From assembly GCA_965233625.1 (NCBI GenBank), contig OZ247499.1, positions 7,378,001-7,442,000 on the forward strand: a DNA stretch of 64,000 bases. Direction: 5' to 3'. Of this stretch, positions 8,891-17,802 are shown in pieces. Both the position numbers and the translations under genes were made by a program. Source of the DNA: G965233625 sp965233625 (lineage in GTDB: Bacteria; Planctomycetota; Planctomycetia; Pirellulales; Pirellulaceae). Numbering within the stretch: position 1 is the stretch's first letter; each line of letters opens with the position of its first letter. The notes below the pieces were generated by a model. That model was not told the origin of the DNA. It ran no database searches and was given only the letters and a program-made list of their open reading frames with translations.

Positions 8891-10163
8891 CCGTGGAGTC
8901 TTCCGGCGAAGACGGCGCCACCTTCTGCCCGCTGTCTTGGGAGTCAATCTTGCCTGAGCTTAAGTCACTTCCCGTGATGGCGCTCTTGCTACCGGCGCCG
9001 CTTCCGTCAGAAACCTTCGAGTTTTTGTTAAGCTCGCTGAGGCGTTTGAGATAGGTGGAGCGTTTGTGATCATCCAGCACACGCCGCTTCAGGATTTCAC
9101 GAAAATCGAAATCGACGGTCTGTCGTTCCGCCAGCGGCTCTAAAAACTTCACCACTTCGGCCGCTGTCTGAAAACGGTTCTCGGGCTGTTTGCAGAGCAT
9201 CTTATGGACAATCGCTGAAACACGCGCGGGCACGTCGGGGTTGCGTTGTTCGATGCGGGTCGGCTTCAGCTTGCGATGACCTGCGATTTTTTCACGCACG
9301 GTCGGCGCCGGGAAAGGCACTTCGTTACACAGCAGGTGATAGAAGGTGCAGCCCAGGCTGTAGATATCCGCGCGGCGGTCTACTTCGTAACTGTTCAGCG
9401 TCTGTTCCGGCGCGATGTAGTCCGGCGTGCCCATGCACTGATGCCCGAAAATCATCGCCATCGAGAATTCTTCGTCGTCCTCATCAATACGCGTCAGGCC
9501 GAAGTCGAGCAGCTTAACCGAGCCGTTGCTGGAGATGATCAGGTTGGATGGTTTGATATCCCGGTGCACCATGCGTTTCTCATGCATGTACTGCAAACCT
9601 GCCGCCGTCTGCATCATCGCGTCGCAGGCCTGCGCCCACGGCACGGGTTTTTTGCCCATCTCTAGCAGTTCACCCAGCGTGGGACCTTTGACAAAGTCCA
9701 GCACGGCATAGTGAATGCGGCCGTAGATATCTTCCGTGCTTTTCAGGTCACGTGTACGCAGAATGTTGGGGTGCTTCAGTTTCAGGCCGATTTCTGCTTC
9801 CAGCTGAAACCGCGCCAGCAGACCTGCATCTTTGCGGTGATTGGGCGAAAGCACCTTCAGCGCAACCTTCCAGTTGCTATCTGGCTCTTCCGCAATAAAC
9901 ACCCGGCCCATGCCGCCTGAGCCAACCAGCTCGATCAGTTTGTAACCATCCACAAACAACCGCTGCGGCGCACTGTCCAGCAGCAGTTCCGCCTGCAACC
10001 TGGAGATCAACCGCCGCTTCATGCACAGCTTGGCGGCTGCGACGGCGGATTCCTGCTCATCCAGTTTTAGTTTGCGGATCAGCTCTTCCAGCTTGTTAGG
10101 CGGGAACAGCTTGCTTCTACGCAAACGCTCGAGGAAAAAGCTGGCGGGACGGCTGGAGTCCAT
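8883..10163 (-). CDS. Cytoplasmic Ser/Thr protein kinase
   Basis: This 426-residue Hanks-type kinase has a 70-residue helical N-terminal extension, then a complete catalytic domain: glycine loop GSGGMGRV (81-88), ATP-anchoring lysine in WKVALKVL (103), HRDIKPSN (200-207), DFG (220-222), MGTPDYIAPEQ activation segment and DIYSLGCTF. All key catalytic residues are present, so it should be active. The C-terminal 60 residues are polar, Ser/Gly-rich and probably disordered. No transmembrane segment or extracellular sensor is visible, unlike many planctomycete kinases. A Shine-Dalgarno AGGAAG lies just upstream of the ATG at 10163. It is coupled by overlap to the RlaP gene, suggesting that the kinase controls or accompanies that enzyme. 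Confidence 0.9.
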   Translation of the reverse strand: MDSSRPASFFLERLRRSKLFPPNKLEELIRKLKLDEQESAVAAAKLCMKRRLISRLQAELLLDSAPQRLFVDGYKLIELVGSGGMGRVFIAEEPDSNWKVALKVLSPNHRKDAGLLARFQLEAEIGLKLKHPNILRTRDLKSTEDIYGRIHYAVLDFVKGPTLGELLEMGKKPVPWAQACDAMMQTAAGLQYMHEKRMVHRDIKPSNLIISSNGSVKLLDFGLTRIDEDDEEFSMAMIFGHQCMGTPDYIAPEQTLNSYEVDRRADIYSLGCTFYHLLCNEVPFPAPTVREKIAGHRKLKPTRIEQRNPDVPARVSAIVHKMLCKQPENRFQTAAEVVKFLEPLAERQTVDFDFREILKRRVLDDHKRSTYLKRLSELNKNSKVSDGSGAGSKSAITGSDLSSGKIDSQDSGQKVAPSSPEDSTDA

Positions 10164-10255
10164 GACTTCCTGAAGATAAGTATAAAAATCCGCGAAGCGG
10201 TGTCGGGCAAAATCTGGGGGTTCAAAGAACCTGGCGAAAAGTGGCAGTTGTCAGA

Positions 10256-10261
10256 ATTATA
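10256..10261 (-). promoter_or_regulatory. Possible -10 element for the kinase-RlaP-tRNA unit
   Basis: A perfect TATAAT lies on the minus strand about 93 nt upstream of the kinase ATG, in a 253-nt gap after the sirtuin gene. A convincing -35 is not visible at the proper spacing. The gap is long enough for a separate transcription unit, so the kinase, RlaP and tRNA may be expressed apart from the helicase and sirtuin. Confidence 0.3.
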
Positions 10262-10416
10262 GACACGCTTTTGTTTCCAAGCCATACAGAACCCAAGTTG
10301 AATCCTAACGTGAAACGAACTGAACCCCATGCGAGCGTGGTTAGCTACGTTGATCATCTAAGAACTGCATACAGTTTCGCTTTGAAAGCCGTCGCGGTGC
10401 AAAGCGTTTCAGCATG

Positions 10417-11223
10417 TCATTCTTCGATTGCGGCGAGCAATTCGGGAAGAATTTGTGCCGCCCCGCCTTTTAGCCAGTAATCTCCGTCGGCTGGTTGCGG
10501 GTCAACAGAGATAACGGTGGCGCCGGCTGCCTTGGCTTCCACCGGCAGCATTGCCGCGGGCATGACCGTGCTGCTGCATCCGATTTGTAGCAGCACGTCG
10601 CACTGCGTGGCGGCTTCGCGTGCCTGGGACCAGGCGGGCTGAGCCATCCTGTCGCCGAAGAGCACGAGGTTTGGCCGGTAGACGCCGCGTCGCCCGGCGC
10701 CCAGCCACGGACGAAGCGCAAGTAGAAGCCGTGGCAACTTCAACACGCCCCGGCGGCACTTTTCGATCCGCCGCGCCATCTGCTGTAATTCGCGGCGCGA
10801 GAGCAGGTGACGGAAGCGGCCGTTGCGGTAAACAATCTCGAACAAGCTGCCATGAACTTCGTGCACCGTTGTGTTACCGGCTTGCTGATGTAATCCATCA
10901 ATGTTCTGCGTGACAACGGTGACCTGCTTGTGATGTTCAAGCTGTTCGATGGCGATGTGCCCCGCATTGGGGCTGGCGTCCGCCATGGGGGCAATGACTT
11001 CTAGCGCGAATTCAGCCATGGCTGCCGGGCGCCAGATCGCCGTCTTCACAACGCCACGCCAGGTAGCGAAATCCTGCACGGGAAAACGCTGCCAGAAACC
11101 ATCATCATCGCGGAACGTCGGAATGCCGCTCTCTGCTGACATTCCCGCTCCGGTGAACACCACCACGTGCTGCGCCGCCGCGATCACGGGTGCTACTTCT
11201 GCAATGGTTGCCAGGTTGTCCAT
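10417..11223 (-). CDS. Sir2-family NAD-dependent protein deacylase lacking the zinc cysteines
   Basis: The 268-residue protein has the sirtuin core: VVFTGAGMSAESGIPTFR (residues 21-38), TQNIDGLH (105-112), catalytic His124 in HEVHGS, RPNLVLFGD (183-191) and IGCSSTVMPAA. Sirtuins remove acyl groups from lysine using NAD, giving nicotinamide and O-acyl-ADP-ribose. The small zinc domain between residues 130 and 185 normally has two CxxC pairs, but here only Cys156 is visible and the segment is unusually basic. The N-terminal ATG at 11223 starts the conserved sequence and lies 43 nt after the helicase stop. Some sirtuin-like domains act as NADases or ADP-ribosyltransferases, so deacylase activity is likely but not certain. 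Confidence 0.75.
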   Translation of the reverse strand: MDNLATIAEVAPVIAAAQHVVVFTGAGMSAESGIPTFRDDDGFWQRFPVQDFATWRGVVKTAIWRPAAMAEFALEVIAPMADASPNAGHIAIEQLEHHKQVTVVTQNIDGLHQQAGNTTVHEVHGSLFEIVYRNGRFRHLLSRRELQQMARRIEKCRRGVLKLPRLLLALRPWLGAGRRGVYRPNLVLFGDRMAQPAWSQAREAATQCDVLLQIGCSSTVMPAAMLPVEAKAAGATVISVDPQPADGDYWLKGGAAQILPELLAAIEE

Positions 11224-11266
11224 GACGCGTGCGTCTTCATTCTTTCCAGCGTTCTGCCCACAGCCA

Positions 11267-13699
11267 TCAGCTACGACGCTCGATTTCTTCCAGCGTCTTG
11301 CCGGTGCTTTTCTCATCCACGGCGCGGCAGGAGGCGGTTAGACGGTCGGAGATATCCCAGAGGTCTTCCTCCCATTCCGCACGTTCGATATCAGGTGGGC
11401 AGAGCTGCGTGAATTCGTTGATGAGCAGGATCAGCCGCAGCAGATGACGGAAGACGATGCCTTCCTGCTTTTGCAGCTTTTTAATGGTGACCCATTTGTT
11501 GAAGTTGCCGCCGAATTCGAGCAGTTCCCCGGCTGCCCACACCGGCCGGGTGTAAACGTCGTGAACGCCGGGGAAGTCGTAGTCAAACCACATCCGTAAC
11601 TTCTGCGCCAGGGTGAGCACAAAGGGTTTGCGCTCAGCGAACATGCCGCCGCGGCGATCGTCTTCTTCCTCATCGTCGTCGCTGCCGCCCGCAGCGCCTA
11701 ACTCCTCCGCAGTCGCCAGCCCCAGTTGCAGCAAATGCACATCCAGCCGCGTGGTGGCCAGCGTGCCGGGCGGCAATTCATTCGGCGGCGGCACGTGCAG
11801 GTGATAGGCGACGGAGCCGGGCATCTCGAGCATGCTTTCCATCGCCTGAATGCGTTCCGCCCGGTCGGCAATGCCCAGCTGGTTGATCACAAACACGCCA
11901 TACAGCGGATTTACGCCGCGGAGCTGCAGCAGCAGATCAAGCCGGTCCGTCGGATAGGCGAACAGCGGTTTGTAAGGCGGCGGGGCGTCTGCCTCCGGTT
12001 CATCCTTCTTGCTCTTGGCTTTGGCGGGCTGAAGTTTTGACGCATCGTGCACGCTCTCGCCACTGGTGGCCAAGTCGAACAGTCCCGGCTTGGAAGGTTC
12101 TTCAGGCGGCTCCACCTGGCTGTGATCTTCTTCGCTGGGCGGCTGCTTCGGCGCCTCGGCGGGTGGCTCTGGCTCCAGGTCAACGTAGCCCGCCCGCCAC
12201 AGCACCTTCAACATGCGGTCGAGCGTTTTCTGTTCAGACTCCAGCCGTTTAGGGTCCATCAGGCGGTTACTGATAAGCTTCCGCAGCGGCTTCAGGTCCG
12301 GCTCGGCATCCAGAATATAAGCCAGCAGGCGCCAGGGAATCGAACCGCGACTGGCCAGATCGCTGGAAGGTGCGTTGATGAGTTTTTCAAAGTGCGATTC
12401 ATCCCAATATTGTTCATTCGCGCGGCGTTTAGGCATCTTCTTCTTGAGCGCCTTTTTGGCCTTCATCAGCTTCGGGTCTTTGGTGTCTTCGGGGATCGAA
12501 TCATACTTCTCCCGCCACCGTGCGATCTTCACATCGTCTTCGTGCGCCAGGCAGAAGACGTAGCCTTGCGTATCAAACTGGGGGCGCCCGGCGCGGCCGA
12601 ACATCTGTTTCGCGCTGCTGGCTTCCAGTACTTTCTTCTTGCCGGGCGGACCTTTCAACAAGTTGGGAATCACGACGCTGCGAGCCGGCAGGTTGATGCC
12701 CGCGGCAAGCGTTTCCGTACAGACGCAGACCGAAAGCAACTTCTGCTGAAACAGTTCTTCCACCACGCGGCGATACTTTGGCAACAGCCCGGCGTGATGC
12801 ACGCCGACGCCGCGCAGCAGAATCTGTTTCAGCTTGGGACCAACGCCCTCGGACCAGCTGTAGTTCTCCATCTCTTCGGCAAGGCGTTTCTGCTGACCAT
12901 CGTGCAGAAGCTGTTTGCCCTTGAGTTGTTCTGCCACGGTCCAGCAGGCTTCGCGGTTGAAGCAGAACAACAACGCCGGCGTGTAACGCGATTCATCTTC
13001 GCCGCGGGCCATCGCTTCCATCTGATCGCTGAGCAGCGTGTCGGGCAGATAGCTGAAGTTCAGCGGAACCTTGCGATCGTGGCTTTCTACCAGTTCCAGC
13101 TTGCGGCCGATGCGAACTTCCAGCCAGTTGGCGAACGACCTCGCGTTGCCGACCGTCGCCGACAGCAACAGCGTGCGGACATGCGCCGGCAGCATGCTTA
13201 GCCCGAACTCCCAGACGATGCCACGTTCGCGATCGTTGAAGCTGTGGAATTCGTCCATGACGACGGCGGTGACATCGTCGAAATTGAAGGCGTCTTCGTG
13301 CAGCAGCCGGTTCAGGAGAATCTCTGCGACAACCACCAGAATGCTGGCGTCCGGGTTCACACGCCGGTTGCCGGTGACCAGCCCGACATCATCGGCGGAG
13401 AAACCCCAGCGGACGGCGGCTTCCTGCATCTCTGCGAATTTCTGATCCGTCAGCGCAATCAGCGGCGTGGTGTAATAGGCGGTTTTGCCGGTGTGCAACG
13501 CCTCGAACATCGCCGCTTCGGCAATCAGTGTTTTTCCGGTGCCGGTCGGCGCACAGACCATCACGCCCTGCTTGGAAGTGAACCAGGCCAGCAGCGCTTC
13601 CTCCTGTGCCGGGTAGGGTTCAAAGGGCAATTGCTCCAGGTACATCGCTGCGATTTCATCGCGCGAAGGCGTCTCGTCGTGTGTCTGGTCGTCCGCCAT
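11267..13699 (-). CDS. Ski2-like DExH-box helicase
   Basis: This 810-residue superfamily 2 helicase begins with a Q-motif-like FEPYPAQEEAL. It has Walker A APTGTGKT near residue 51, TTPLIALTDQK, a DEFH box (VVMDEFHSF near 150), SATVGN, and the C-terminal RecA lobe with GVHHAGLLPKYR, ETLAAGINLPARSVV and QMFGRAGRPQFD. The order and the motif GRAGRPQFDTQG are typical of the Ski2/Mtr4/Brr2 group of RNA helicases. The region after 420 is lysine-rich, then proline/glutamate-rich, with an acidic DDDEEEDD stretch near 690. It is cytoplasmic and predicted to unwind structured RNA or remodel RNPs. It lies 43 nt upstream of the sirtuin on the same strand, likely in one transcript. Confidence 0.85.
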   Translation of the reverse strand: MADDQTHDETPSRDEIAAMYLEQLPFEPYPAQEEALLAWFTSKQGVMVCAPTGTGKTLIAEAAMFEALHTGKTAYYTTPLIALTDQKFAEMQEAAVRWGFSADDVGLVTGNRRVNPDASILVVVAEILLNRLLHEDAFNFDDVTAVVMDEFHSFNDRERGIVWEFGLSMLPAHVRTLLLSATVGNARSFANWLEVRIGRKLELVESHDRKVPLNFSYLPDTLLSDQMEAMARGEDESRYTPALLFCFNREACWTVAEQLKGKQLLHDGQQKRLAEEMENYSWSEGVGPKLKQILLRGVGVHHAGLLPKYRRVVEELFQQKLLSVCVCTETLAAGINLPARSVVIPNLLKGPPGKKKVLEASSAKQMFGRAGRPQFDTQGYVFCLAHEDDVKIARWREKYDSIPEDTKDPKLMKAKKALKKKMPKRRANEQYWDESHFEKLINAPSSDLASRGSIPWRLLAYILDAEPDLKPLRKLISNRLMDPKRLESEQKTLDRMLKVLWRAGYVDLEPEPPAEAPKQPPSEEDHSQVEPPEEPSKPGLFDLATSGESVHDASKLQPAKAKSKKDEPEADAPPPYKPLFAYPTDRLDLLLQLRGVNPLYGVFVINQLGIADRAERIQAMESMLEMPGSVAYHLHVPPPNELPPGTLATTRLDVHLLQLGLATAEELGAAGGSDDDEEEDDRRGGMFAERKPFVLTLAQKLRMWFDYDFPGVHDVYTRPVWAAGELLEFGGNFNKWVTIKKLQKQEGIVFRHLLRLILLINEFTQLCPPDIERAEWEEDLWDISDRLTASCRAVDEKSTGKTLEEIERRS

Positions 13700-13787
13700 G
13701 ACCGATCCTTACGGGGTTCTCTATCAAGCAAGCGTCCGCCCATCCTACCAGTTCACGCGAACGCTGAAAGCGATGCTGGCGGCCGCG

Positions 13788-15179
13788 CTACTGCTGCTGC
13801 CGCTTGATAGACTGCTCGATTTCGAACTGCGCCCGCTTCAACAGTTCCGCAGGTGACTGGTTCACATCGCTCATGGCGGCGCTGCCGGCCGACTTGAGTT
13901 GCCGGTTGAGGGCCGGGGCGGAAGGGATAACGGGCGTTGGCAACTGGTTCTCACTGCCTGCCATTTCAACGAAGCGGGCGAACAGCGGTTGCTCTTTCAG
14001 ATACGCTTTGAACGCAGGTTGCCGGGCGACTTCTGCTGATGCCGGTATCCAGCCTCCGGCCGCGCATGTGCGGGCGGCTTCTGCCTCGTGGCCGCCGGCG
14101 CCCGACCAGAACTTCATGAATTCCCAGGCGCCTGCCGCATTGCGTGCGTTCCGCGGGATGATGAAGAAGTTGCCATTGGCCCATCCCGCGTTCTGCTTTC
14201 CGCCGGGCGGTGGAGGCAGCGGGCACACCCCAAATTCAGCGACTGGCTTTCCCGCCGCGCGGCGTTGCTGCTCCGAAGCGGCAATATCGCGCACCCGCCA
14301 CTGACCATCCAGAATCATGGCGTAGCGGCCGTGCGGCGAATCTCCTACCGGCAATAACGGAAACGTCTTGCCGGGCAACGACTGATCATCCTGGCGGAAC
14401 CTTAGCACCTGCTGCGCGCCATGCCGGCGGCTGTAAGACTGCATCCATTCCAACGCAGCCACCATCTGCGGCGAATTAATCGCCGGCTGCCCTGCGGCTT
14501 CATCATAAACATTGCCGCCAAACACAGCGCCCCAGGCAAGCAGTCTGCGTGAGTCTGGCAGGTAGCCAAATCGCTTACGCTCTCCGTCTTCGACAAGCGA
14601 TGCCCGTTCGCTGATCTCGTCCAGTTCCGCCAGCGTCGCCGGCGGTTGCAGGTCAAGCTCTTTAAACAAGGTGCGGTTGTAATACAACAATCGGATGTCC
14701 AGCCCGTTGCACAGCCCGTACATGCGGTTGTCATAAGTCGTGAGTCTGCGTGCTGCCGGGTAGAGCCACGTTTCCAACTCGCGCATTTCTTCTTCGCTGG
14801 CCACTTCATCCAGCGGCAGCAGCGCACCACGCTCCGCCCAGGATGCAATCACGGGGTCGTCCTGGTTGATCAGGTCCGGCGGATCACCACCAGTAACCGA
14901 CAGAAAGACCTTCACGTCCAGATTGTTGCCGGGCATGGCGACGGGGCGAACGTGATACTTCTGCTGGCTGGCGTTGAACCGCCGCGCCACATCTTCCACC
15001 ACATCGCGGTCGGCGCCGCCCCAGAAGTGCCAGAACACCACCTCCTGCCGCGCCGCGGGCGGAGATTGCAAGGCGTCTTTCTTATCCAGCAGTGGCGTTA
15101 CCAGGACCACCGCAATGGCTAACACGGCCATTGCAGCAATGACAACGGTTCCCGAACGGTGGTAAAGAATGCGAAACAT
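13788..15179 (-). CDS. ABC-type extracellular solute-binding protein, membrane-anchored
   Basis: The 463-residue protein starts with a single hydrophobic segment (residues 12-31, VVIAAMAVLAIAVVLVTPLL) that probably acts as an uncleaved anchor. The rest has the family 1 solute-binding fold: VVFWHFWGGADRDVVEDVARRFN, PPDLINQDDPVIASWAERGALLPLDE, MYGLCNGLDIRLLYYN, and an AMILDGQWRVRDI strand. The ligand is probably a carbohydrate or oligomer, judging by family. No ABC permease or ATPase gene lies next to it, so the partner transporter must be elsewhere or the protein has another role. It precedes the polyprenyl synthase in genome order, but that gene is upstream in transcription, 13 nt away. Confidence 0.75.
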   Translation of the reverse strand: MFRILYHRSGTVVIAAMAVLAIAVVLVTPLLDKKDALQSPPAARQEVVFWHFWGGADRDVVEDVARRFNASQQKYHVRPVAMPGNNLDVKVFLSVTGGDPPDLINQDDPVIASWAERGALLPLDEVASEEEMRELETWLYPAARRLTTYDNRMYGLCNGLDIRLLYYNRTLFKELDLQPPATLAELDEISERASLVEDGERKRFGYLPDSRRLLAWGAVFGGNVYDEAAGQPAINSPQMVAALEWMQSYSRRHGAQQVLRFRQDDQSLPGKTFPLLPVGDSPHGRYAMILDGQWRVRDIAASEQQRRAAGKPVAEFGVCPLPPPPGGKQNAGWANGNFFIIPRNARNAAGAWEFMKFWSGAGGHEAEAARTCAAGGWIPASAEVARQPAFKAYLKEQPLFARFVEMAGSENQLPTPVIPSAPALNRQLKSAGSAAMSDVNQSPAELLKRAQFEIEQSIKRQQQ

Positions 15180-15192
15180 CGCCCGCTCTGTT

Positions 15193-16200
15193 TTAGTGAG
15201 AGCGGTTCACGACGAATTCTGGAATGGCGCGAAGCACGTCGGTCGCGGGGCTGTCATCCAGATCGCTGATGGCTTCCAGCGCCTTGTCGGCGTATTGCCG
15301 CGCCGTTTTGCGGGCGTATTCGAGCGAGCCGTATTTCTGCAGCCACGGCTTCAGTTCCGCGCGGACATCTTCACCGGCGCTGAGCAGTTCCAGTAACTGC
15401 TCGCGGCTGGCGTCATCTGCTTCAGCCAGAGTGTGGATCAGCGGCAGCGTCGGCTTCTGCTTTTCGAGATCGGTGCCGAGCGATTTGCCCGTTTGCGTTT
15501 CATCACCCAGCACGTCGAGCAGGTCGTCTGCAATCTGGAAGGCAATCCCCAGGTCGCGGCCATAACCCGCTAGGCGTTCGGTCTGTTCGTCGCTGGCGCC
15601 GGCGAAATGTGCCCCCAGGCGGCAGCAGCAGGATGTTAGTTCCGCTGTTTTGCCGTTGATGATCTCGAAGTATTCATCCTGGGTCAGGCGGTAATTGGCG
15701 CGGCTGGCGATCTGCTGCAGTTCGCCTTCGCAGACCACATTGGTTGCCTTGCCGATAAACTGGCAGGCTAAAGTGCTTTCCAGCGTGCTGGCCAGATAGA
15801 ACGCGTGTGTGAAAAGATAGTCGCCCAGCAGCACGCTGGATTCGTTGTTCCAGCGGGCGTTAACCGTCGCCAGATGCCGGCGCTGATCCGCTTCGTCCAG
15901 CACGTCATCGTGCACCAGCGTGGCCGTATGAATCATCTCCAGCACTGCGGCCAACACCAGATGCTGACGCTGCAAGTTGCCTAACGCCTTGGCCGTCAGC
16001 AGCAATAGCGCGGGCCGCAAGCGTTTGCCGCCGAGCTTATTGCCGTATTGGACAAGTTCGTCCACGTAGGGATGTTTGCTGCGAAGCTCCTCGCACAGGA
16101 TCTGCTCCACATCGCGCATTTCCTGCTGGATGGGTGCGTAGAGCGTCTTCAGGAGCAGCGACGAAGGCGGGGCTGGAGTGCCATTAACTGCGTTAGTCAC
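15193..16200 (-). CDS. Trans-polyprenyl diphosphate synthase
   Basis: The 335-residue protein has both aspartate-rich motifs of all-trans isoprenyl synthases: DDVLDEADQRR (first motif, residues 98-108) and IADDLLDVLGDE (second motif, near 235). It also has GKRLRPALLLL and GKSLGTDLEKQKPTLP. It condenses isopentenyl diphosphate with an allylic diphosphate to make a medium or long polyprenyl chain, probably the side chain of a respiratory quinone or a cell-wall carrier. No bulky residue pattern before the first motif settles chain length, so product length is left open. The start appears to be GTG at 16200, as no ATG lies in frame before the conserved region. The solute-binding protein follows 13 nt downstream. 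Confidence 0.85.
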   Translation of the reverse strand: MTNAVNGTPAPPSSLLLKTLYAPIQQEMRDVEQILCEELRSKHPYVDELVQYGNKLGGKRLRPALLLLTAKALGNLQRQHLVLAAVLEMIHTATLVHDDVLDEADQRRHLATVNARWNNESSVLLGDYLFTHAFYLASTLESTLACQFIGKATNVVCEGELQQIASRANYRLTQDEYFEIINGKTAELTSCCCRLGAHFAGASDEQTERLAGYGRDLGIAFQIADDLLDVLGDETQTGKSLGTDLEKQKPTLPLIHTLAEADDASREQLLELLSAGEDVRAELKPWLQKYGSLEYARKTARQYADKALEAISDLDDSPATDVLRAIPEFVVNRSH

Positions 16201-16278
16201 GATGGGGTTCCTTATGCTGGCTCGCGGCCTTGATGCAGTAACTCTGTAGAATGCTGCGTTGAATCAGCAACCGGCAGG

Positions 16279-16755
16279 TCACGCTTCGTTCTGGTAATGG
16301 CCGCTACGACCGCCCGTTTTTTCCTGAAGGAGGATTGAATCTATCTGCATGCCGCGGTCTACCGCTTTACACATGTCGTAAACCGTCAGCGCCGCGGCCG
16401 AAACCGCGGTGAGGGCTTCCATCTCGACGCCCGTCTTCGCCGTAACTCTTGTAGTCGCCGTGATATGCAGCGTTGTATCGCTGGTGAACGCAAAGTCGAC
16501 TTTAACAGACTCCAGCGGCAACTGATGGCACAGGGGAATGATGTCCGCCGTACGCTTGGCGGCCATGATGCCAGCCAGGCGTGCAACTTCCAGTACGTCG
16601 CCCTTGCGATGACCGCCATCGCGGATCAACTGCAATGTGGCTGCCTGCATGCGAATTTGCCCGGCTGCCTTGGCTGTCCGTACGGTGATGTCCTTTCCGC
16701 TGACATCCACCATGCGGCTGGCGCCGTTCTCATCAAAATGCGTTAAATCACTCAT
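16279..16755 (-). CDS. moaC: Cyclic pyranopterin monophosphate synthase MoaC
   Basis: The 158-residue protein is a clear MoaC, which converts 3',8-cyclo-7,8-dihydro-GTP to cyclic pyranopterin monophosphate in molybdenum cofactor synthesis. Conserved segments include MVDVSGKDITVRTA, AARLAGIMAAKRTADIIPLCHQLPLESV, TGVEMEALTAVSAAALTVYDMCKAVDR and the terminal KTGGRSG. Two in-frame ATGs are available, at 16764 and 16755; the second is closest to the usual MoaC start and was chosen. No other moa genes are nearby, so the pathway is scattered, as is common. It stands alone between the polyprenyl synthase and the HTTM gene. Confidence 0.92.
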   Translation of the reverse strand: MSDLTHFDENGASRMVDVSGKDITVRTAKAAGQIRMQAATLQLIRDGGHRKGDVLEVARLAGIMAAKRTADIIPLCHQLPLESVKVDFAFTSDTTLHITATTRVTAKTGVEMEALTAVSAAALTVYDMCKAVDRGMQIDSILLQEKTGGRSGHYQNEA

Positions 16756-16872
16756 GCAAGGCATTTTACGTCAACTCAGTCGTTCGTCGAGTAGCCACTT
16801 TATCAACCGCACGTGCGCCCCGTGGGTAACCGTTTTTCCCGGTAATCGCCCGTGAATTCCGCTTTCTGCCTG

Positions 16873-17802
16873 CTATGCAGCCGTTTGCCGGGCAGTTATC
16901 CAGCCTTTCCAGTGCATTGGCCGTGGATTTTTGCAGATGAAATTCCAGAAGGGCGTATCCAGAAAAAAGATGTAGAGCGCCAGGCTTTGCCAGAACACAA
17001 TTCCCATGGTCGCCAGCACCAGCAGATGAAAAGGCAGCATCACCGCCACAAACACCACCCGGAACCGTCGCGAAACCAGGCAAAGCGGAGCCAGGATTTC
17101 GAACAGTGTCACCAGCGGAAAGCCGATGATCATCGACCAGCGGAACAGATCAAAGCTAAGGAGCCAGGCGCCAAGGCCGAGGTCGTAGCCGCGGGGTGAA
17201 TGCTGCGCGAACGTCATCCAGTTTTCCAGATGGTTGCCCGCAAATACGTGCCACCCGCCATTCATCACGCGGTGCATTCCCGTGAACATGTACGTCACGC
17301 AGAGCATAAGCACGATCGCCGTCAGCGGAGCCGCTGCCGTATGCCGCCCCCCTGATTTCGTCCTGGCAGAGGCTTTCACGTCAGGTTTGGCGATGCCCGC
17401 GGTAAAGTCAACGCAATCGAACCAGGTGACAATATAGGCCGACATCAGCAGCGTGATTTCTGCATGGTTGATATGTCCAAAGCCGCGCACCATGCCTTGC
17501 TGGACCGTCAGCAACAGGCAGGCAGTTATCGCAGCCGGCCTCCGCCAGATGCCACTTGCGGCCAGTCCAATCGCCAGCAGTGATACGATCTTCAGCAGCA
17601 AAATGCCGGTGGTGGAAAGCAGCGCGGCGCGAAGTGTATCTGGTACGAACGCGGCGAGGCCAGCAGGCTCAAACGATGTGGCGGGCAGCAGGGCCAGATA
17701 TGCGAGCGGATCGAGCGCGACTGCCAGCAACCACAGCGACCATACATAGGTGCGTGCAAAGTCGCGGGCGGCAAGCGGCGCGTCAGCGTGCAGCAATCGC
17801 AT
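16873..17802 (-). CDS. HTTM-domain-like multi-spanning membrane protein
   Basis: The 309-residue protein has at least six hydrophobic segments separated by short loops, and resembles the HTTM family (relatives of vitamin K-dependent gamma-carboxylase membrane domains). Suggestive features are the early ARTYVWSLWLLAVALDPLAYL helix, MYMFTGMHRVMNGGWHVFAGNHL, which resembles the conserved H-rich lumenal segment, and FPLVTLFEILAPL. The biochemical role of bacterial HTTM proteins is not settled. The ATG at 17802 overlaps the upstream membrane protein by 20 nt, so the pair is probably translated together. A longer reading frame upstream to 17868 lies entirely inside the neighbour and was not used. 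Confidence 0.65.
   Translation of the reverse strand: MRLLHADAPLAARDFARTYVWSLWLLAVALDPLAYLALLPATSFEPAGLAAFVPDTLRAALLSTTGILLLKIVSLLAIGLAASGIWRRPAAITACLLLTVQQGMVRGFGHINHAEITLLMSAYIVTWFDCVDFTAGIAKPDVKASARTKSGGRHTAAAPLTAIVLMLCVTYMFTGMHRVMNGGWHVFAGNHLENWMTFAQHSPRGYDLGLGAWLLSFDLFRWSMIIGFPLVTLFEILAPLCLVSRRFRVVFVAVMLPFHLLVLATMGIVFWQSLALYIFFLDTPFWNFICKNPRPMHWKGWITARQTAA

Noticed and set aside
12047..13201. A 384-codon plus-strand frame
   Set aside because: It is antisense to the helicase gene, has no recognisable domain, and its residue composition is that of a shadow frame.
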